From: Prosthecobacter vanneervenii
GTDB lineage: Bacteria; Verrucomicrobiota; Verrucomicrobiia; Verrucomicrobiales; Verrucomicrobiaceae
Assembly: GCF_014203095.1 (NCBI RefSeq)
Contig: NZ_JACHIG010000006.1
Location: forward strand, 1-64,000
DNA length: 64,000 bases
Reading direction: 5' to 3'
The position numbers and the translations under genes were made by a program. Every line of letters starts with the position of its first letter. Position 1 is the stretch's first letter. Below the pieces are notes generated by a model. That model worked only from the letters and a program-made list of their open reading frames with translations. It was not told the DNA's origin and ran no database searches. Below, in pieces: positions 43,148 to 52,850 of the stretch.

Positions 43148-44401
43148 TCACTTGCCTTCCGCCAGATCCAGAAACACGATGCTCGAGGGATTGCCGACGG
43201 CTGCGTAGTGGCCGGTGAAGGTGAGGACGCCGGTTTTCCGGTTTACGCGGAAGATGGCCACGTTGTCGCCGCGCTGATTGAGGCTGTAGAAAAACTCGCC
43301 GGTGGGGTCGAAGTTGAAGCTGCGCGGGTAGTCGCCGTGCGTCCACTCCTCAGCCACAAAGGTGAGCGTGCCGTCTTTGCCGATGGCGAAGATGCCTATG
43401 CTGTCGTGCAGGCGGTTGCCCACATAGACGAAGCGTCCGTCCGCTGAGACGAGAATCTCGGAGCAGAAATTGCTGCCGGCAAATCCAGGCGGCAGGCTGG
43501 AGATGGTCTGGCGGGAGGTGAGGCGGCCTTTCTCGATGTCATAGTCAAACAGCACCACCGTGGAGCCTTCCTCCTGCAGGGAGTAGAGCCAGTGGTTGTT
43601 GGGATGAAAGGCAAAGTGGCGCGGCCCGTCTCCTGGAGGAAAGGAGACATGGGGCGGATCGTTTGGCGTGAGCGTGCCTTTTTGGTCATCGAACTTCCAT
43701 ACCAGGATCTGGTCCAGTCCGAGATCCACGGACAGGACGTAACGGCCCGAAGCATCGGCCTGGATCATGTGGGAGTGCGTGCCATCGTGCCCGCTGAAGG
43801 CAAAGCTGCCGGGAGGTGCGTTGGTGGCCTTGCGGGGGCCGATGGTGCCAGTGTCCTGCTTGAAGTCTGTGGCTTCGCCCAGGGTGCCGTCGGGTTTGAC
43901 CGGCAGCACCGAGCATGACCCCCCGAAGTAATTGGCCACCAGCAGGAAGCGGCCGGAGGGATGCAGGCTGATGTAGGTGGGGCCCTTGCCACCGGAGCTG
44001 ACGGTGTTCATCAGTGTCAGTTCGCCGTTCTTGGGATTGATGGCAAAGGAGCTCACCGTGCCTGCCTCGTGGCTGCCGTTGGCATCGGTTTCGTTGGTGG
44101 AATACAGCACCGTACGCGTGGCGTTGAAGGCCAGGCAGTTGGGGCTGCTGCCTGACTTGTACAGCCCGCAAGGGGTCATGGCCCCTGTCTCACGATTCAC
44201 TTCGAAGAGGTGGATGCCCTGACCGTTTCCGGGAGGGAGGTCCACCTGCGTAGCCTTCATGTTTTGCAGCGGTGAGGTGAAGGTGCCCACGTAAGCGATG
44301 AGCGGAGCCTGATCTTTGGCCTGCGCTGAAAAAGCCGCTCCTGCAGCGAGTGCGGTGCTGAGAAAAGAGCGGCGGGAAAGGGATGAAGCGTGTGTTTGCA
44401 T
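43148..44401 (-). CDS. Tat-exported lactonase-like seven-bladed propeller (Pgl family)
   Basis: This 417-residue protein carries a twin-arginine signal (LSRRSFLSTALAAGAAFSA). It belongs to the 3-carboxymuconate cyclase/6-phosphogluconolactonase-like propeller family: IAYVGTFTS opens the first blade, and repeats of the FxxNxxxxxLY and HPSGRFLLVANYFGGS type follow. The segments GDGPRHFAFHPN and FNFDPTGEFFYSLNQRGDNV are diagnostic. Because it is exported, a cytoplasmic 6-phosphogluconolactonase role is unlikely, and another lactone or sugar-acid substrate is more plausible. It lies 21 bases after the CocE-like gene on the same strand. Confidence 0.88.
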   Translation of the reverse strand: MQTHASSLSRRSFLSTALAAGAAFSAQAKDQAPLIAYVGTFTSPLQNMKATQVDLPPGNGQGIHLFEVNRETGAMTPCGLYKSGSSPNCLAFNATRTVLYSTNETDANGSHEAGTVSSFAINPKNGELTLMNTVSSGGKGPTYISLHPSGRFLLVANYFGGSCSVLPVKPDGTLGEATDFKQDTGTIGPRKATNAPPGSFAFSGHDGTHSHMIQADASGRYVLSVDLGLDQILVWKFDDQKGTLTPNDPPHVSFPPGDGPRHFAFHPNNHWLYSLQEEGSTVVLFDYDIEKGRLTSRQTISSLPPGFAGSNFCSEILVSADGRFVYVGNRLHDSIGIFAIGKDGTLTFVAEEWTHGDYPRSFNFDPTGEFFYSLNQRGDNVAIFRVNRKTGVLTFTGHYAAVGNPSSIVFLDLAEGK

Positions 44402-44422
44402 GAAGATGGGGAAGGGGAGAGA

Positions 44423-46114
44423 TCAGGGCAGCACTGGCAGGATGACTTTGGAGGCATGCGCAGAGTCATGCCAGATGGTATTGATGGCAGGCACGCCGGG
44501 CTCGGTGATGAAATGGCTGATGGGTGCGCCGGTCTGCGGATTCGGCTCATAATACGGAGCGCCGGTGCTGGCGATGGTGACGCGGATGCGGTGCCCTTTG
44601 TTGAAGATGATGCTGACCCAGCCGATGTCCCACGAGAGCTTGGTCACCTCTCCAGGCACGAGCAGCTTCTGATGGTCAAAGCCTTCGTGATAGCGGGCGC
44701 GCAGCGGGTAGTCCACGAGCAGGATCGAGCGGCCATCGGGATACACATCCGTCACGCGCAGGAAGAAGTCGGTGTCCTTGGCGGTGGAGGACACGAAGAC
44801 CTCGCCTTTGATGCGGCCGGTGACTTCCAGAGGCTGGCTCAGCACCTCGGTGGTCCAGGTGCGCACCTCGGCCTGCTCTTCAAAGCCGCGCGCATCTTTG
44901 GCTCCGGGAAATCCAGCATAGGGCAGGCTCATGGGATGCACAGGATCGCTCAGATACGAGGTGCTGGCCTTAGCTGCAGCGGGCTTGGCGGGGGCCAGCT
45001 TGCCATCGGGCTGCAGGAACCAGTCGGCGGCCTTGCTGGCGGGCGGGAAGTCTTTGGCCTCGCGCCATACATTGCCGGGTGCACCTTCCTCGCCGGTGGC
45101 CCCCATGACGTAATACTTCACCGGGGTGTCCTTCTCGATGCCGTTGTTCTCGCCTTTGAGGTAGTGGTTGAACCACTTGGTCATGTGCATGTACACGTCA
45201 AACATGGCGTTCTCAGGGAAGACGAGTTCGCCGATCTTGTTCGACTTTGGATAGCCGCCATGCAGCCAGGGGCCGATGATGAGCTGTTGCTGGCCGCGTG
45301 AATTGGTGCCGCCATGTTGATTGCGACCAATGAAGCTAGCCACGCTGCCCTGGCACATGAAGTCAAACCAGCTCCCGATCGTGAAGCAGGGGAAGTTCAT
45401 CTTGTCGAAATGCAACGAGGCGTCCTCGTCCTTCCAATAGTCATCGTAGTCCGGATGCTGGTCCCACTCGCGCAGCATGTCTTCGTTATCCTTCAGTTCG
45501 CGAGCCACCGCACCGCCTTTGATGAAACGCTGCGGTTTGGTAGCTCCGCCGATACGGTAGCCCTCCTGATAGAGGCTCAGGCCGGTGTCAGTCATGTACT
45601 GAGCCACGAGGTGCGGTGGTTGTGTCACGGCCAGGTAGTTCTGCGCATAGCCAGCCTGTGAGCCGCCATAGGTGCCGATCTTGCCCGTACACCAGGGCTG
45701 TGCCGCCAGCCACTCGCACACATCGTAGCCGTCCTTCAGCGGGCCCCATTGCAGGCCTCGATAGCCACGGTACACGCCCTCGCTCTCATGCGTGCCACGG
45801 TAGTTCACCAGCGCGATGACAAAGCCGCCCTCGGCAAACTTGGCCGCTGCCTTGCGCGATCCCGCGCTGCTGATGTCTGCATAGCGCTGCTCAAAGATGG
45901 CGGGCCATTTGCCCTCTCCTGGTGGGAAGAACACATAGGCGGAGAGCTTCTTGCCATCCCGCATCGGGATCATGAGATGCTCCTCGCGCACAGGACCGAA
46001 GTCGATCTTGGCAGGAGTGGCGGCGTGCAGGGAGGCGCAGGCGGTCAGGAGAAGTAAAAGAGCGTGGCGCATCAAGCCACTACGGGCTCTGTGCATGGCA
46101 CGTTTCACACTCAT
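44423..46114 (-). CDS. Exported CocE/NonD-family hydrolase (X-Pro dipeptidyl-peptidase fold)
   Basis: This alpha/beta hydrolase has the CocE catalytic triad: the nucleophile Ser in YGGSQAGYAQ, Asp in GSWFDFMCQG and His in IIGPWLHGGYP. The C-terminal jelly-roll domain is shown by GEVFVSSTAKDTDFFLRVTD and NKGHRIRVTIASTG. The N-terminus contains the hydrophobic stretch RHALLLLLTACASLHAA, so it is exported. Three starts are possible (GTG 46153, ATG 46114, ATG 46072), none with a clear ribosome site; 46114 keeps a basic n-region. The 3' end of the sugar transferase gene lies just upstream. The substrate may be an ester, acylated amino acid or beta-lactam-like amide. Confidence 0.85.
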   Translation of the reverse strand: MSVKRAMHRARSGLMRHALLLLLTACASLHAATPAKIDFGPVREEHLMIPMRDGKKLSAYVFFPPGEGKWPAIFEQRYADISSAGSRKAAAKFAEGGFVIALVNYRGTHESEGVYRGYRGLQWGPLKDGYDVCEWLAAQPWCTGKIGTYGGSQAGYAQNYLAVTQPPHLVAQYMTDTGLSLYQEGYRIGGATKPQRFIKGGAVARELKDNEDMLREWDQHPDYDDYWKDEDASLHFDKMNFPCFTIGSWFDFMCQGSVASFIGRNQHGGTNSRGQQQLIIGPWLHGGYPKSNKIGELVFPENAMFDVYMHMTKWFNHYLKGENNGIEKDTPVKYYVMGATGEEGAPGNVWREAKDFPPASKAADWFLQPDGKLAPAKPAAAKASTSYLSDPVHPMSLPYAGFPGAKDARGFEEQAEVRTWTTEVLSQPLEVTGRIKGEVFVSSTAKDTDFFLRVTDVYPDGRSILLVDYPLRARYHEGFDHQKLLVPGEVTKLSWDIGWVSIIFNKGHRIRVTIASTGAPYYEPNPQTGAPISHFITEPGVPAINTIWHDSAHASKVILPVLP

Positions 46115-46142
46115 GCGGTGCAAAAGACACCAATCCTGATAC

Positions 46143-47537
46143 TCAGCTCGCACCGATGCCGCGGATCACGGCGGGGAGGGTCTGCGCGAGGATCTGCAGG
46201 TCCAGCCAGAGGGACCAGTTGTCGATATACTTGAGATCCAGCGCCACCCACTCCTCAAAGTTCTTGATGCCGTTGCGGCCCGTGATCTGCCAGAGGCAGG
46301 TCAGCCCGGGCTTCACGCTAAGGCGGCGGCGCTGGGCATGCTTTTCGATGCGCTGGATTTCGTATACCGGCAGAGGTCGCGGCCCTACCAGACTCATCTC
46401 GCCGCGCAGCACATTGATGAGCTGCGGCAGTTCGTCGATGCTGGTGCGGCGCAGCCAGCGGCCAAAGGCGAAGATGCGTGGATCGTTGGTGATCTTGAAC
46501 ACGGGGCCGGCCATTTCATTATGCGCCTCCAGTTCGCCACGTTTGGCCTCGGCTCCCTGGTGCATGGTGCGGAATTTCCACATGGTGAAGGGCTTGCCGT
46601 AGAGGCCTGCGCGCTCCTGTTTGAAGAAGACTGGCCCGCGAGAACCCATTCGAATGCCGATGACCGCGACGAGCCACAGAGGCAGGGAGAGCAGCAGCAG
46701 GATGAGCGCCCCCACGCGGTCCACGATGCCTTTGAAAAGCAGCTCCCAGGAGGCCTGCGGCGTGGAATGGAAGACCAGCATGAGGCGGCCGCCCAGCACA
46801 TCAAAAGTGGGCCGTGCGATGGCGGTCTGGAAGAAATCCGCCGCAATCCACGCCTCAACGCCTTCCATCTCACAGGCCTGCACGGCTTCCTCGATCTTGC
46901 TGAAATGCACATGCTGAGCGGCAAAAAGCACGCGGCTGATGCTGTGCTCGTGCAGAGCAGCGACGAGATCTGAAATGGGACGCTGCATGATGTCGATCTG
47001 TCCCAGCACCTCCACTTCGGCACGCTGCTCGGTGGTCATGCCAGTCATGAAGGATTCGATGTCCGCCTGTGCGCCAGCGATGAGCACGCGCTCGCGGCCT
47101 TTCCCAGAGGCCATCTGCCGCCGGATGATATCCCGCTGCCAGGATTCGCGCAGCAGCAGGGCGAGCGCACCGAGCGCCACGGAGAAGACCACCACCGCAC
47201 GGCTTTCCACCGCCCATTTGAAGAACACAATGCAGAAGGCGATGCACATGCCGATGATGGTCAGTGCCTCGATCAGCTGGCGGATGGAGCGCCCGAGCGT
47301 CTTGTTGTGGATGTTTGAGTAAAAGCCGCGAGCTTCCAGCACGATAGGAGTGAAGGGGGCCACTACAGCCACCACCCAGTAAAATTTGTCCATCGCCGGG
47401 ATGGTCACCGCGTCAGGGAAAAACACTGGAACCAAGTCTGCACGCAGGAAGTGACCAAACCACAGGCAGAAAGCCAGCAAGGCGCTGTCGAGCAGTTCAG
47501 TAAGCTGCAAATTGATTTCTTGCTTCCGGCCCAGCAT
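46143..47537 (-). CDS. Polyprenyl-phosphate sugar-1-phosphate transferase (exopolysaccharide initiation)
   Basis: This 464-residue protein of the WbaP/CpsE type has several N-terminal membrane helices (about 15-120), a CoA-binding-like cytosolic domain (about 135-250), a membrane segment (GALILLLLSLPLWLVAVIGI) and the C-terminal transferase domain. The latter has FFKQERAGLYGKPFTMWKFR, TSIDELPQLINVLRGEMSLV, GPRPLP and KPGLTCLWQITGRN. It transfers hexose-1-phosphate to undecaprenyl phosphate to start a polysaccharide repeat. This is a logical partner of PEP-CTERM export, which usually co-occurs with exopolysaccharide synthesis, but the rest of the cluster is not present here. Confidence 0.92.
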   Translation of the reverse strand: MLGRKQEINLQLTELLDSALLAFCLWFGHFLRADLVPVFFPDAVTIPAMDKFYWVVAVVAPFTPIVLEARGFYSNIHNKTLGRSIRQLIEALTIIGMCIAFCIVFFKWAVESRAVVVFSVALGALALLLRESWQRDIIRRQMASGKGRERVLIAGAQADIESFMTGMTTEQRAEVEVLGQIDIMQRPISDLVAALHEHSISRVLFAAQHVHFSKIEEAVQACEMEGVEAWIAADFFQTAIARPTFDVLGGRLMLVFHSTPQASWELLFKGIVDRVGALILLLLSLPLWLVAVIGIRMGSRGPVFFKQERAGLYGKPFTMWKFRTMHQGAEAKRGELEAHNEMAGPVFKITNDPRIFAFGRWLRRTSIDELPQLINVLRGEMSLVGPRPLPVYEIQRIEKHAQRRRLSVKPGLTCLWQITGRNGIKNFEEWVALDLKYIDNWSLWLDLQILAQTLPAVIRGIGAS

Positions 47538-47597
47538 AATGGCGCGTAGAACGATAAAACTTCTTTACATTTATTAAAAATATACTCCGCCTAGTCA

Positions 47598-48308
47598 ATG
47601 GCTCAACTCGTTTCCTCTAAAAACCTGCTTTTCTCCACCAAGCCCCTCGCGGTTGGAGTGGTGTCTGATGCGGCTGCCTTGGAGCATCTGCTCTCTCTGG
47701 ACAATGCCGCCCGTGCCAACCTGTGCGATCTGGCCGAACTGCGTCTCGATCAGCTGAAGGTGCCCGCAGATGAGCTGCGCGCCGCCTTGGCTGGAAACAG
47801 CCTGCCGTTGCTGCTGACGGCCCGTCACCCCGCCGAGGGAGGTCAGGGGCCTGAGGACCCCAAGGCCCGCGCGGCGATGATAGAACCCCTGCTGGATCTG
47901 GCCACGCTGATCGATCTGGAGCTGCGCAGCGCCGCGCAGATGCAGGGCACCATCCAGAAGGCGCGGGCCGCCGGTGTGCCGGTGGTGGGCTCCTTCCATG
48001 ACTTTCAGGCCACGCCCGCCGACGAGGTGCTGCGTGGGGCGGTGAACTTCGCCCAGCAGGCCGGGGTGGATGCCGTCAAAATAGCCACCTACCTGAACTC
48101 CCAGGACGATCTGGCGCGCCTCATGAAGCTGGCAGGGGAGACCCACCGCCTGCGGCTCTCCGCCATGGGCATGGGGCCGTGGGGGCGTGTTTCACGTCTG
48201 GTGCTGGCTAAATGTGGCAGCCTCTTGAATTACGGCTTTATTGGTGTCTCAAATGCTCCTGGCCAGTGGCCTGTCGCCCGCCTGAAGGAACTCCTCGCTG
48301 AACTTTAA
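47598..48308 (+). CDS. aroD: Type I 3-dehydroquinate dehydratase
   Basis: This shikimate-pathway enzyme removes water from 3-dehydroquinate through a Schiff base. The visible residues are ELRLDQL on an early strand, the His of VVGSFHDFQATP, the Schiff-base Lys of VDAVKIATYL, and the C-terminal SAMGMGPWGRVSRL and GFIGVSNAPGQW. At 236 residues it is typical of type I (class I aldolase fold). The stop is 8 bases before the carboxypeptidase start. Confidence 0.92.
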   Translation: MAQLVSSKNLLFSTKPLAVGVVSDAAALEHLLSLDNAARANLCDLAELRLDQLKVPADELRAALAGNSLPLLLTARHPAEGGQGPEDPKARAAMIEPLLDLATLIDLELRSAAQMQGTIQKARAAGVPVVGSFHDFQATPADEVLRGAVNFAQQAGVDAVKIATYLNSQDDLARLMKLAGETHRLRLSAMGMGPWGRVSRLVLAKCGSLLNYGFIGVSNAPGQWPVARLKELLAEL

Positions 48309-48316
48309 AATTTGAA

Positions 48317-49384
48317 ATGATCTTCCGCTGCCAGCCCCCCTATCTCCGCCGCGCCATGCTGGCCGGCCTTTTCTGCGCATCTATCACCGGCTGCGACGAT
48401 CCCAAACGTGAGCAGCAGTTGCAGTGGCGCGAGGAGGAGGTGGAGGCTAAGTCGGCTGCCATCTCCAAGCGGGAGAAGGAATTTGCCGCCGAGAAGCAGA
48501 TGCTCGCCCAGGCCAAGGCGGACATCGCCGCGCGTGAGGCCGCTGTGGAGCAGCTGAAGAAAAAGCTCGAGACGCAGTTGGCCGATGAGATCGAAAAGAC
48601 CAAGAAAGTCCGTCGCGAAATCGAGATCAAAAACCTGCGTGGCTCCATCCCCCAGATCACCGCAGGGCGCTGCATTGTCATCGATCCTGAAACAGACGAC
48701 GTGCTTTTTGAAAAGAACCCCGACCAACGTGGCGCCATTGCCAGCACCACAAAGATCATGACCGGCCTGCTCGTCGTCGAGGCGGGGGATCTGGACAAGG
48801 TGGTCACGGTGGAGCTTGCGGATACGCAGTGTGCCCCGGTGCGTATCGGCCTCAAGGTGGGCGAGCAGTACACGCGCCGCCAGCTCTTGACCGCCATGCT
48901 GGTGAAAAGCTCCAACGACATCGCGCAGGCGCTGGCGCGTGACAACGCTGGCAGCGTGGCCGCCTTTGCCCAGAAGATGGATGATCGCGCACGTCAGCTC
49001 GGTCTGCAAAACACCCATTTCGTCAATCCGCACGGACTTCCATCTCTCACTGACGAAGATCCCTACTCGACCGCGCGAGATCTGGCAGTGATCGCCAAGG
49101 CGGCTGACAAGCTGCCGGACATTCGAGCCATCGTGAAGCTGCAGAGCTACAAGTTTGTGAAGCCGGATGGCAAATCCATTGACCTGGCCAACACCAACCG
49201 CGTGCTGCGCACCGCCAGCTACTGCGATGGGATGAAGACTGGCTTTACCGAAGCCGCCGGCTACTGCCTCGTGGCCACCGGAGAGCGCAATGGCCGCCGC
49301 CGAATTGTAGTCATTCTCAACGACAGCCACGAGGGTGTCTGGCGTGACGCGCAGGCGCTGCTGGACTGGGCACTGAAGGCGTGA
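48317..49384 (+). CDS. D-alanyl-D-alanine carboxypeptidase (S11), putative lipoprotein
   Basis: This penicillin-binding DacA-like enzyme trims peptidoglycan stem peptides. All three motifs are present: SxxK in IASTTKIMTG, SxN in VKSSNDIAQAL and KTG in GMKTGFTEAAGY. The N-terminus AGLFCASITGCDDPK has a lipobox-like ITGC, and a charged coiled coil (about 28-95, rich in Glu/Lys/Ala) spaces the enzyme from the membrane. The DacA C-terminal beta domain is absent (355 residues; catalysis ends near the C-terminus). It starts 8 bases after aroD. Confidence 0.9.
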   Translation: MIFRCQPPYLRRAMLAGLFCASITGCDDPKREQQLQWREEEVEAKSAAISKREKEFAAEKQMLAQAKADIAAREAAVEQLKKKLETQLADEIEKTKKVRREIEIKNLRGSIPQITAGRCIVIDPETDDVLFEKNPDQRGAIASTTKIMTGLLVVEAGDLDKVVTVELADTQCAPVRIGLKVGEQYTRRQLLTAMLVKSSNDIAQALARDNAGSVAAFAQKMDDRARQLGLQNTHFVNPHGLPSLTDEDPYSTARDLAVIAKAADKLPDIRAIVKLQSYKFVKPDGKSIDLANTNRVLRTASYCDGMKTGFTEAAGYCLVATGERNGRRRIVVILNDSHEGVWRDAQALLDWALKA

Positions 49385-49442
49385 AATAAGAATCACGACT
49401 TGCCTGTTTCATGGCTTCCCGGCATCATCGCCGCCTCCGACC

Positions 49443-50186
49443 ATGAAACTGCACACCCTTCTGCTTGCCACCCTCTGTGTTGCCACCGCCAGCTTTGCTG
49501 ACGAGGCCAAGAATCTTGCCATCGACCCCAAGCCCCGTGAAGGCGGCTGGGTGAAACGCCACGAGAGCTTCAACGAAATCTCCAAGAAGGGCGAGGCCCA
49601 GCTGGTGTTTCTGGGAGACTCCATCACTCAGGGCTGGGAAGGCAATGGCAAGGAAGTCTGGGCCAAGACCTGGGCACCTCACAAGGCTGCCAATTTCGGC
49701 ATCGGAGGCGACCGCACCGAGCACGTGATCTGGCGCCTGCAGAACGGCAACTTTGACGGCCTGAATCCCAAGCTCATCGTGCTCATGATCGGCACCAACA
49801 ACACCGGCCATCAGGGCCGCCCGGCCAAGGAGCATGGCAACGTGGCCTATGTCAGCAGCGCTGAGCAGACCGCCGAGGGGGTGAAGATGATCCTCGACAT
49901 CCTGGGCAAAAAAATGCCACAGACCAAGGTGCTGCTGCTGGGCATCTTCCCCCGTGGAGCCACCAAGGACGATCCGATGCGCAAGCAGAACGCCGCCACC
50001 AACAACCTCATCTCCGGCTTTGCTGACGGCAAACGCATCTCCTACATGGACATTGGCAGCACCTTCCTGCAGCCAGACGGCACCCTGCCCAAGGAGATCA
50101 TGCCCGACCTGCTCCATCTCAACGCCAAAGGTTACCAGCTCTGGGCCGATGCCATCGAGAGCAAGGTCAAAGAACTCATGAAGTAA
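49443..50186 (+). CDS. Exported SGNH/GDSL hydrolase (PAF-acetylhydrolase-like)
   Basis: This 247-residue protein has a signal peptide (MKLHTLLLATLCVATASFA). The SGNH blocks are VFLGDSITQGW (Ser), NFGIGGDRTEHV (Gly), VLMIGTNNTGH (Asn) and DLLHLNAKGYQ (Asp/His). It belongs to the PAF-AH IB gamma-like group common in Planctomycetota and Verrucomicrobiota, and probably deacetylates sugars or glycoconjugates outside the cell. A strong terminator follows at 50199-50232. Confidence 0.9.
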   Translation: MKLHTLLLATLCVATASFADEAKNLAIDPKPREGGWVKRHESFNEISKKGEAQLVFLGDSITQGWEGNGKEVWAKTWAPHKAANFGIGGDRTEHVIWRLQNGNFDGLNPKLIVLMIGTNNTGHQGRPAKEHGNVAYVSSAEQTAEGVKMILDILGKKMPQTKVLLLGIFPRGATKDDPMRKQNAATNNLISGFADGKRISYMDIGSTFLQPDGTLPKEIMPDLLHLNAKGYQLWADAIESKVKELMK

Positions 50187-50198
50187 ACATAACAAAGG

Positions 50199-50232
50199 AA
50201 AGCGGGGACTGGGTGTCCCCGCTTTTTCTTTT
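50199..50232 (+). terminator. Rho-independent terminator
   Basis: An 11-bp stem AAAGCGGGGAC/GTCCCCGCTTT with a 5-nt loop is followed by TTCTTTTTCC, 12 bases after the SGNH gene. Confidence 0.85.
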
Positions 50233-50285
50233 TCCCACGCCCTGCGCAATTCACTCGCCTTGCTGTCCGTTCTTTTTTCCGAACC

Positions 50286-52763
50286 ATGAAATACACTCTC
50301 ATTCCTCTGCTGCTCACTGCGGCCGCGTCATTCGCCCAGATGGCTGACCAGGCCACACCGGCGGACAAGGTTAAAATAGCGAAAGGCTTCAAGGTGGAGC
50401 TTCTCTACTCCGTGCCCAAGGAGCAGGAAGGCTCCTGGGTATCCATGACGCAGGATGACAAAGGCCGCATGATTTGCAGCGATCAGTATGGCGCGCTCTA
50501 CCGCATCACTCCGCCGGCGCTGAATGGCAGCCCTAGGGAAACCAAGGTGGAAAAGCTGGCCGTGGATTTCGGGCACTGCCAGGGGCTGCTCTACCATGCG
50601 GGAGCGCTTTACGGTGTGGTGAATGACGAAGCCTATCAGGGCCGCGGCCTCTACCGCTGCAAGGACACGAATGGGGATGACCAGTTTGACACGGTGGAGC
50701 AGCTTCGCTCCTTCCCCGGTAAAGCCGGCGAGCATGGCCCTCATGGCGTGATTGCCTCCCAAGACGGCAAGAGCCTCTATGTGATGTGTGGCAACCAGAC
50801 GCCTGAACCAAGCTGCGAGACGAGCAGGGTGCCGCGCCACTGGGCTGAAGACCAGCTTTACCCCATGTTGCTCGGCCGTGGCTTTATGCGTGATGTGCTG
50901 GCTCCCGGCGGCTGGATGGCCAAGACGGATCTCGATGGCAAGAAGTGGGAGCTGGTGAACACAGGCACCCGCAACACCTACGACATCGCCATGAATCATA
51001 AGGGCGACATCTTTGGCTTTGATGCGGACATGGAGTGGGACACCGGCATGCCTTGGTACCGCCCCACCCGTGTGTGCTTCATGCAGAGCGGTGGCGAATT
51101 CGGCTGGCGCACCTGCAGCAAGAAATGGCCCGTACGCTGGGAGGACAGCCTGCCGCCTGTGGTGGATATCGGCCCAGGCTCGCCCACGGGTGTGGCGTTT
51201 GGCTATGGAGCCAAGTTTCCCGCCAAGTATCAGGAGGCGCTTTACATCTGCGACTGGAGCTATGGCAAAATGTATGCCGTGCATCTTTCACCCAACGGCG
51301 GTGGTTATACTGGAGTTGCCGAGGAGTTTATGAGCGCCTCGCCGCTGCCGCTGACGGACATCGAAGTCTCGAAAAAGGACGGGGCCATGTATGTGAGTGT
51401 GGGCGGTCGCAAGGTGCAGTCCGGACTCTACCGCGTGACTTATACGGGTAATGACTCCTTGACCCCTGCAGTGCAGCCTGAAGAAAAGCCGCTGGTCCGC
51501 TCCGGACTCGAAGCATTTCACGGCACACAAGATCCCAAAGCTGTTGAGGCTGCCTGGCCGCATCTTGCCTCTTCAGACCGCAGTCTTCGTTTCGCAGCCC
51601 GCATCGCGCTGGAGCATCAGCCAATCGCCACGTGGAAAGACAAGGCGCTGGGCGAATCCAATCCGCGTGCTGCTCTGACGGCGCTCATGGCATTGGCGCG
51701 CAGCAGTGGTGGAGACAAGGCGCTGCAGCAGCCCATCCTGGCCGCGCTCAACAAGATCGACTTCAAAGCGCTGAAGGGCCTCGACCGTGTGACATTGATC
51801 CGTGATTACATGCTGGCCTTTACCCGCATGGGCGAGCCGGATGCAGCGACGAAGGAGGCTCTGGTCAAGCACCTGAGCCCGCTCTTTCCCACCAATGATC
51901 CTGCCCTGAACCGTGATCTCTGCGAGGTGCTCGTCTATCTGGGAGACTCCAGCATCGTGGCCAAAGCCGAGCCGCTGGTGAATGGCTCTCCCACCCAAGA
52001 GGAGCAGATCGACTACGCACGTATCCTTCGCTTTGCCAAAGCTGGCTGGACGAAGGAGCTGCGAGCCGACTACTTCAACTGGTTCCTGCGTGCGGCGAAC
52101 TATAAAGGTGGTGCCTCATTTGACCTCTTCATTGGCGAGATCAAGACCAATGCCCTCTCCACGATGTCTGAGGAGGAAAAGCTGGCCATCAAGGATGTGC
52201 TGGATGCCAAGCCGGAGGCCAAGGCTCCGACCTTTACGGCCAAGCCGATGCAGTTCGTGAAAGCCTGGACGCTGGAGGAGCTGAGCAAGTCGCTCGGCGT
52301 CGGGCTGGAGGGCAACCGCAACTTTGCCAACGGCCGCAACATGTTTGGGGCTGCCACCTGCTTTGCCTGCCATCGCTTCAACAATGAAGGAGGTGCCGTG
52401 GGGCCGGACCTGACCAGTGTGGCCGGCAAGTACAGCCCGCGCGATCTGCTGGAGCATATCCTCAACCCGAGCAAGGAGATCAGCGACCAGTACGGCAGCA
52501 CAGTCTTCACTTTGCAGGATGGAAGCACGGTGGTGGGCCGAATCGCCAACATGAAGGAAAACACCATGATGGTTTGCACCAACATGATGGACCCCAACAA
52601 CTTTACCAATGTCGATGCCCGCAAGGTGGTGAAAACGGAGGAGAGCAAGATCAGCATGATGCCCATGGGGCTTCTCTTCATGCTCAAGGAAGATGATATC
52701 CTCGATCTGCTGGCTTATCTTCTCAGCAAGGGCAATCCTGAGGATCCCATGTTTGCCAAGTAA
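50286..52763 (+). CDS. PVC-type propeller / heme-binding cytochrome c protein
   Basis: This 825-residue exported protein has a signal peptide (MKYTLIPLLLTAAASFA). Residues 25-390 are a glucose/sorbosone-dehydrogenase-like propeller (GFKVELLYSVP, RMICSDQYGALYRITPP, LYICDWSYGKMYAVH). Residues 400-650 are helical HEAT-like repeats. The C-terminal 135 residues are a TIGR02603-type heme-binding domain with CFACH (CxxCH), GPDLTSVAGKYSPRDLLEHI and DDILDLLAYLLSKG. This architecture is typical of Planctomycetota/Verrucomicrobiota periplasmic redox proteins of largely unknown substrate, perhaps polysaccharide-derived sugars. It is followed by a terminator. Confidence 0.9.
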   Translation: MKYTLIPLLLTAAASFAQMADQATPADKVKIAKGFKVELLYSVPKEQEGSWVSMTQDDKGRMICSDQYGALYRITPPALNGSPRETKVEKLAVDFGHCQGLLYHAGALYGVVNDEAYQGRGLYRCKDTNGDDQFDTVEQLRSFPGKAGEHGPHGVIASQDGKSLYVMCGNQTPEPSCETSRVPRHWAEDQLYPMLLGRGFMRDVLAPGGWMAKTDLDGKKWELVNTGTRNTYDIAMNHKGDIFGFDADMEWDTGMPWYRPTRVCFMQSGGEFGWRTCSKKWPVRWEDSLPPVVDIGPGSPTGVAFGYGAKFPAKYQEALYICDWSYGKMYAVHLSPNGGGYTGVAEEFMSASPLPLTDIEVSKKDGAMYVSVGGRKVQSGLYRVTYTGNDSLTPAVQPEEKPLVRSGLEAFHGTQDPKAVEAAWPHLASSDRSLRFAARIALEHQPIATWKDKALGESNPRAALTALMALARSSGGDKALQQPILAALNKIDFKALKGLDRVTLIRDYMLAFTRMGEPDAATKEALVKHLSPLFPTNDPALNRDLCEVLVYLGDSSIVAKAEPLVNGSPTQEEQIDYARILRFAKAGWTKELRADYFNWFLRAANYKGGASFDLFIGEIKTNALSTMSEEEKLAIKDVLDAKPEAKAPTFTAKPMQFVKAWTLEELSKSLGVGLEGNRNFANGRNMFGAATCFACHRFNNEGGAVGPDLTSVAGKYSPRDLLEHILNPSKEISDQYGSTVFTLQDGSTVVGRIANMKENTMMVCTNMMDPNNFTNVDARKVVKTEESKISMMPMGLLFMLKEDDILDLLAYLLSKGNPEDPMFAK

Positions 52764-52786
52764 GCGGCAATGCTAATCTGAAAAAC

Positions 52787-52823
52787 AAAAGCTCCAGTTC
52801 TTCCGAACTGGAGCTTTTTTGTT
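52787..52823 (+). terminator. Rho-independent terminator
   Basis: A perfect 14-bp stem (AAAAGCTCCAGTTC with its complement, 52787-52800/52805-52818) closed by a TTCC tetraloop is followed by TT and G. It also precedes the convergent small gene and may act in both directions. Confidence 0.88.
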
Positions 52824-52850
52824 ATCTACGATGAAAGTCGTAGCAGGAAA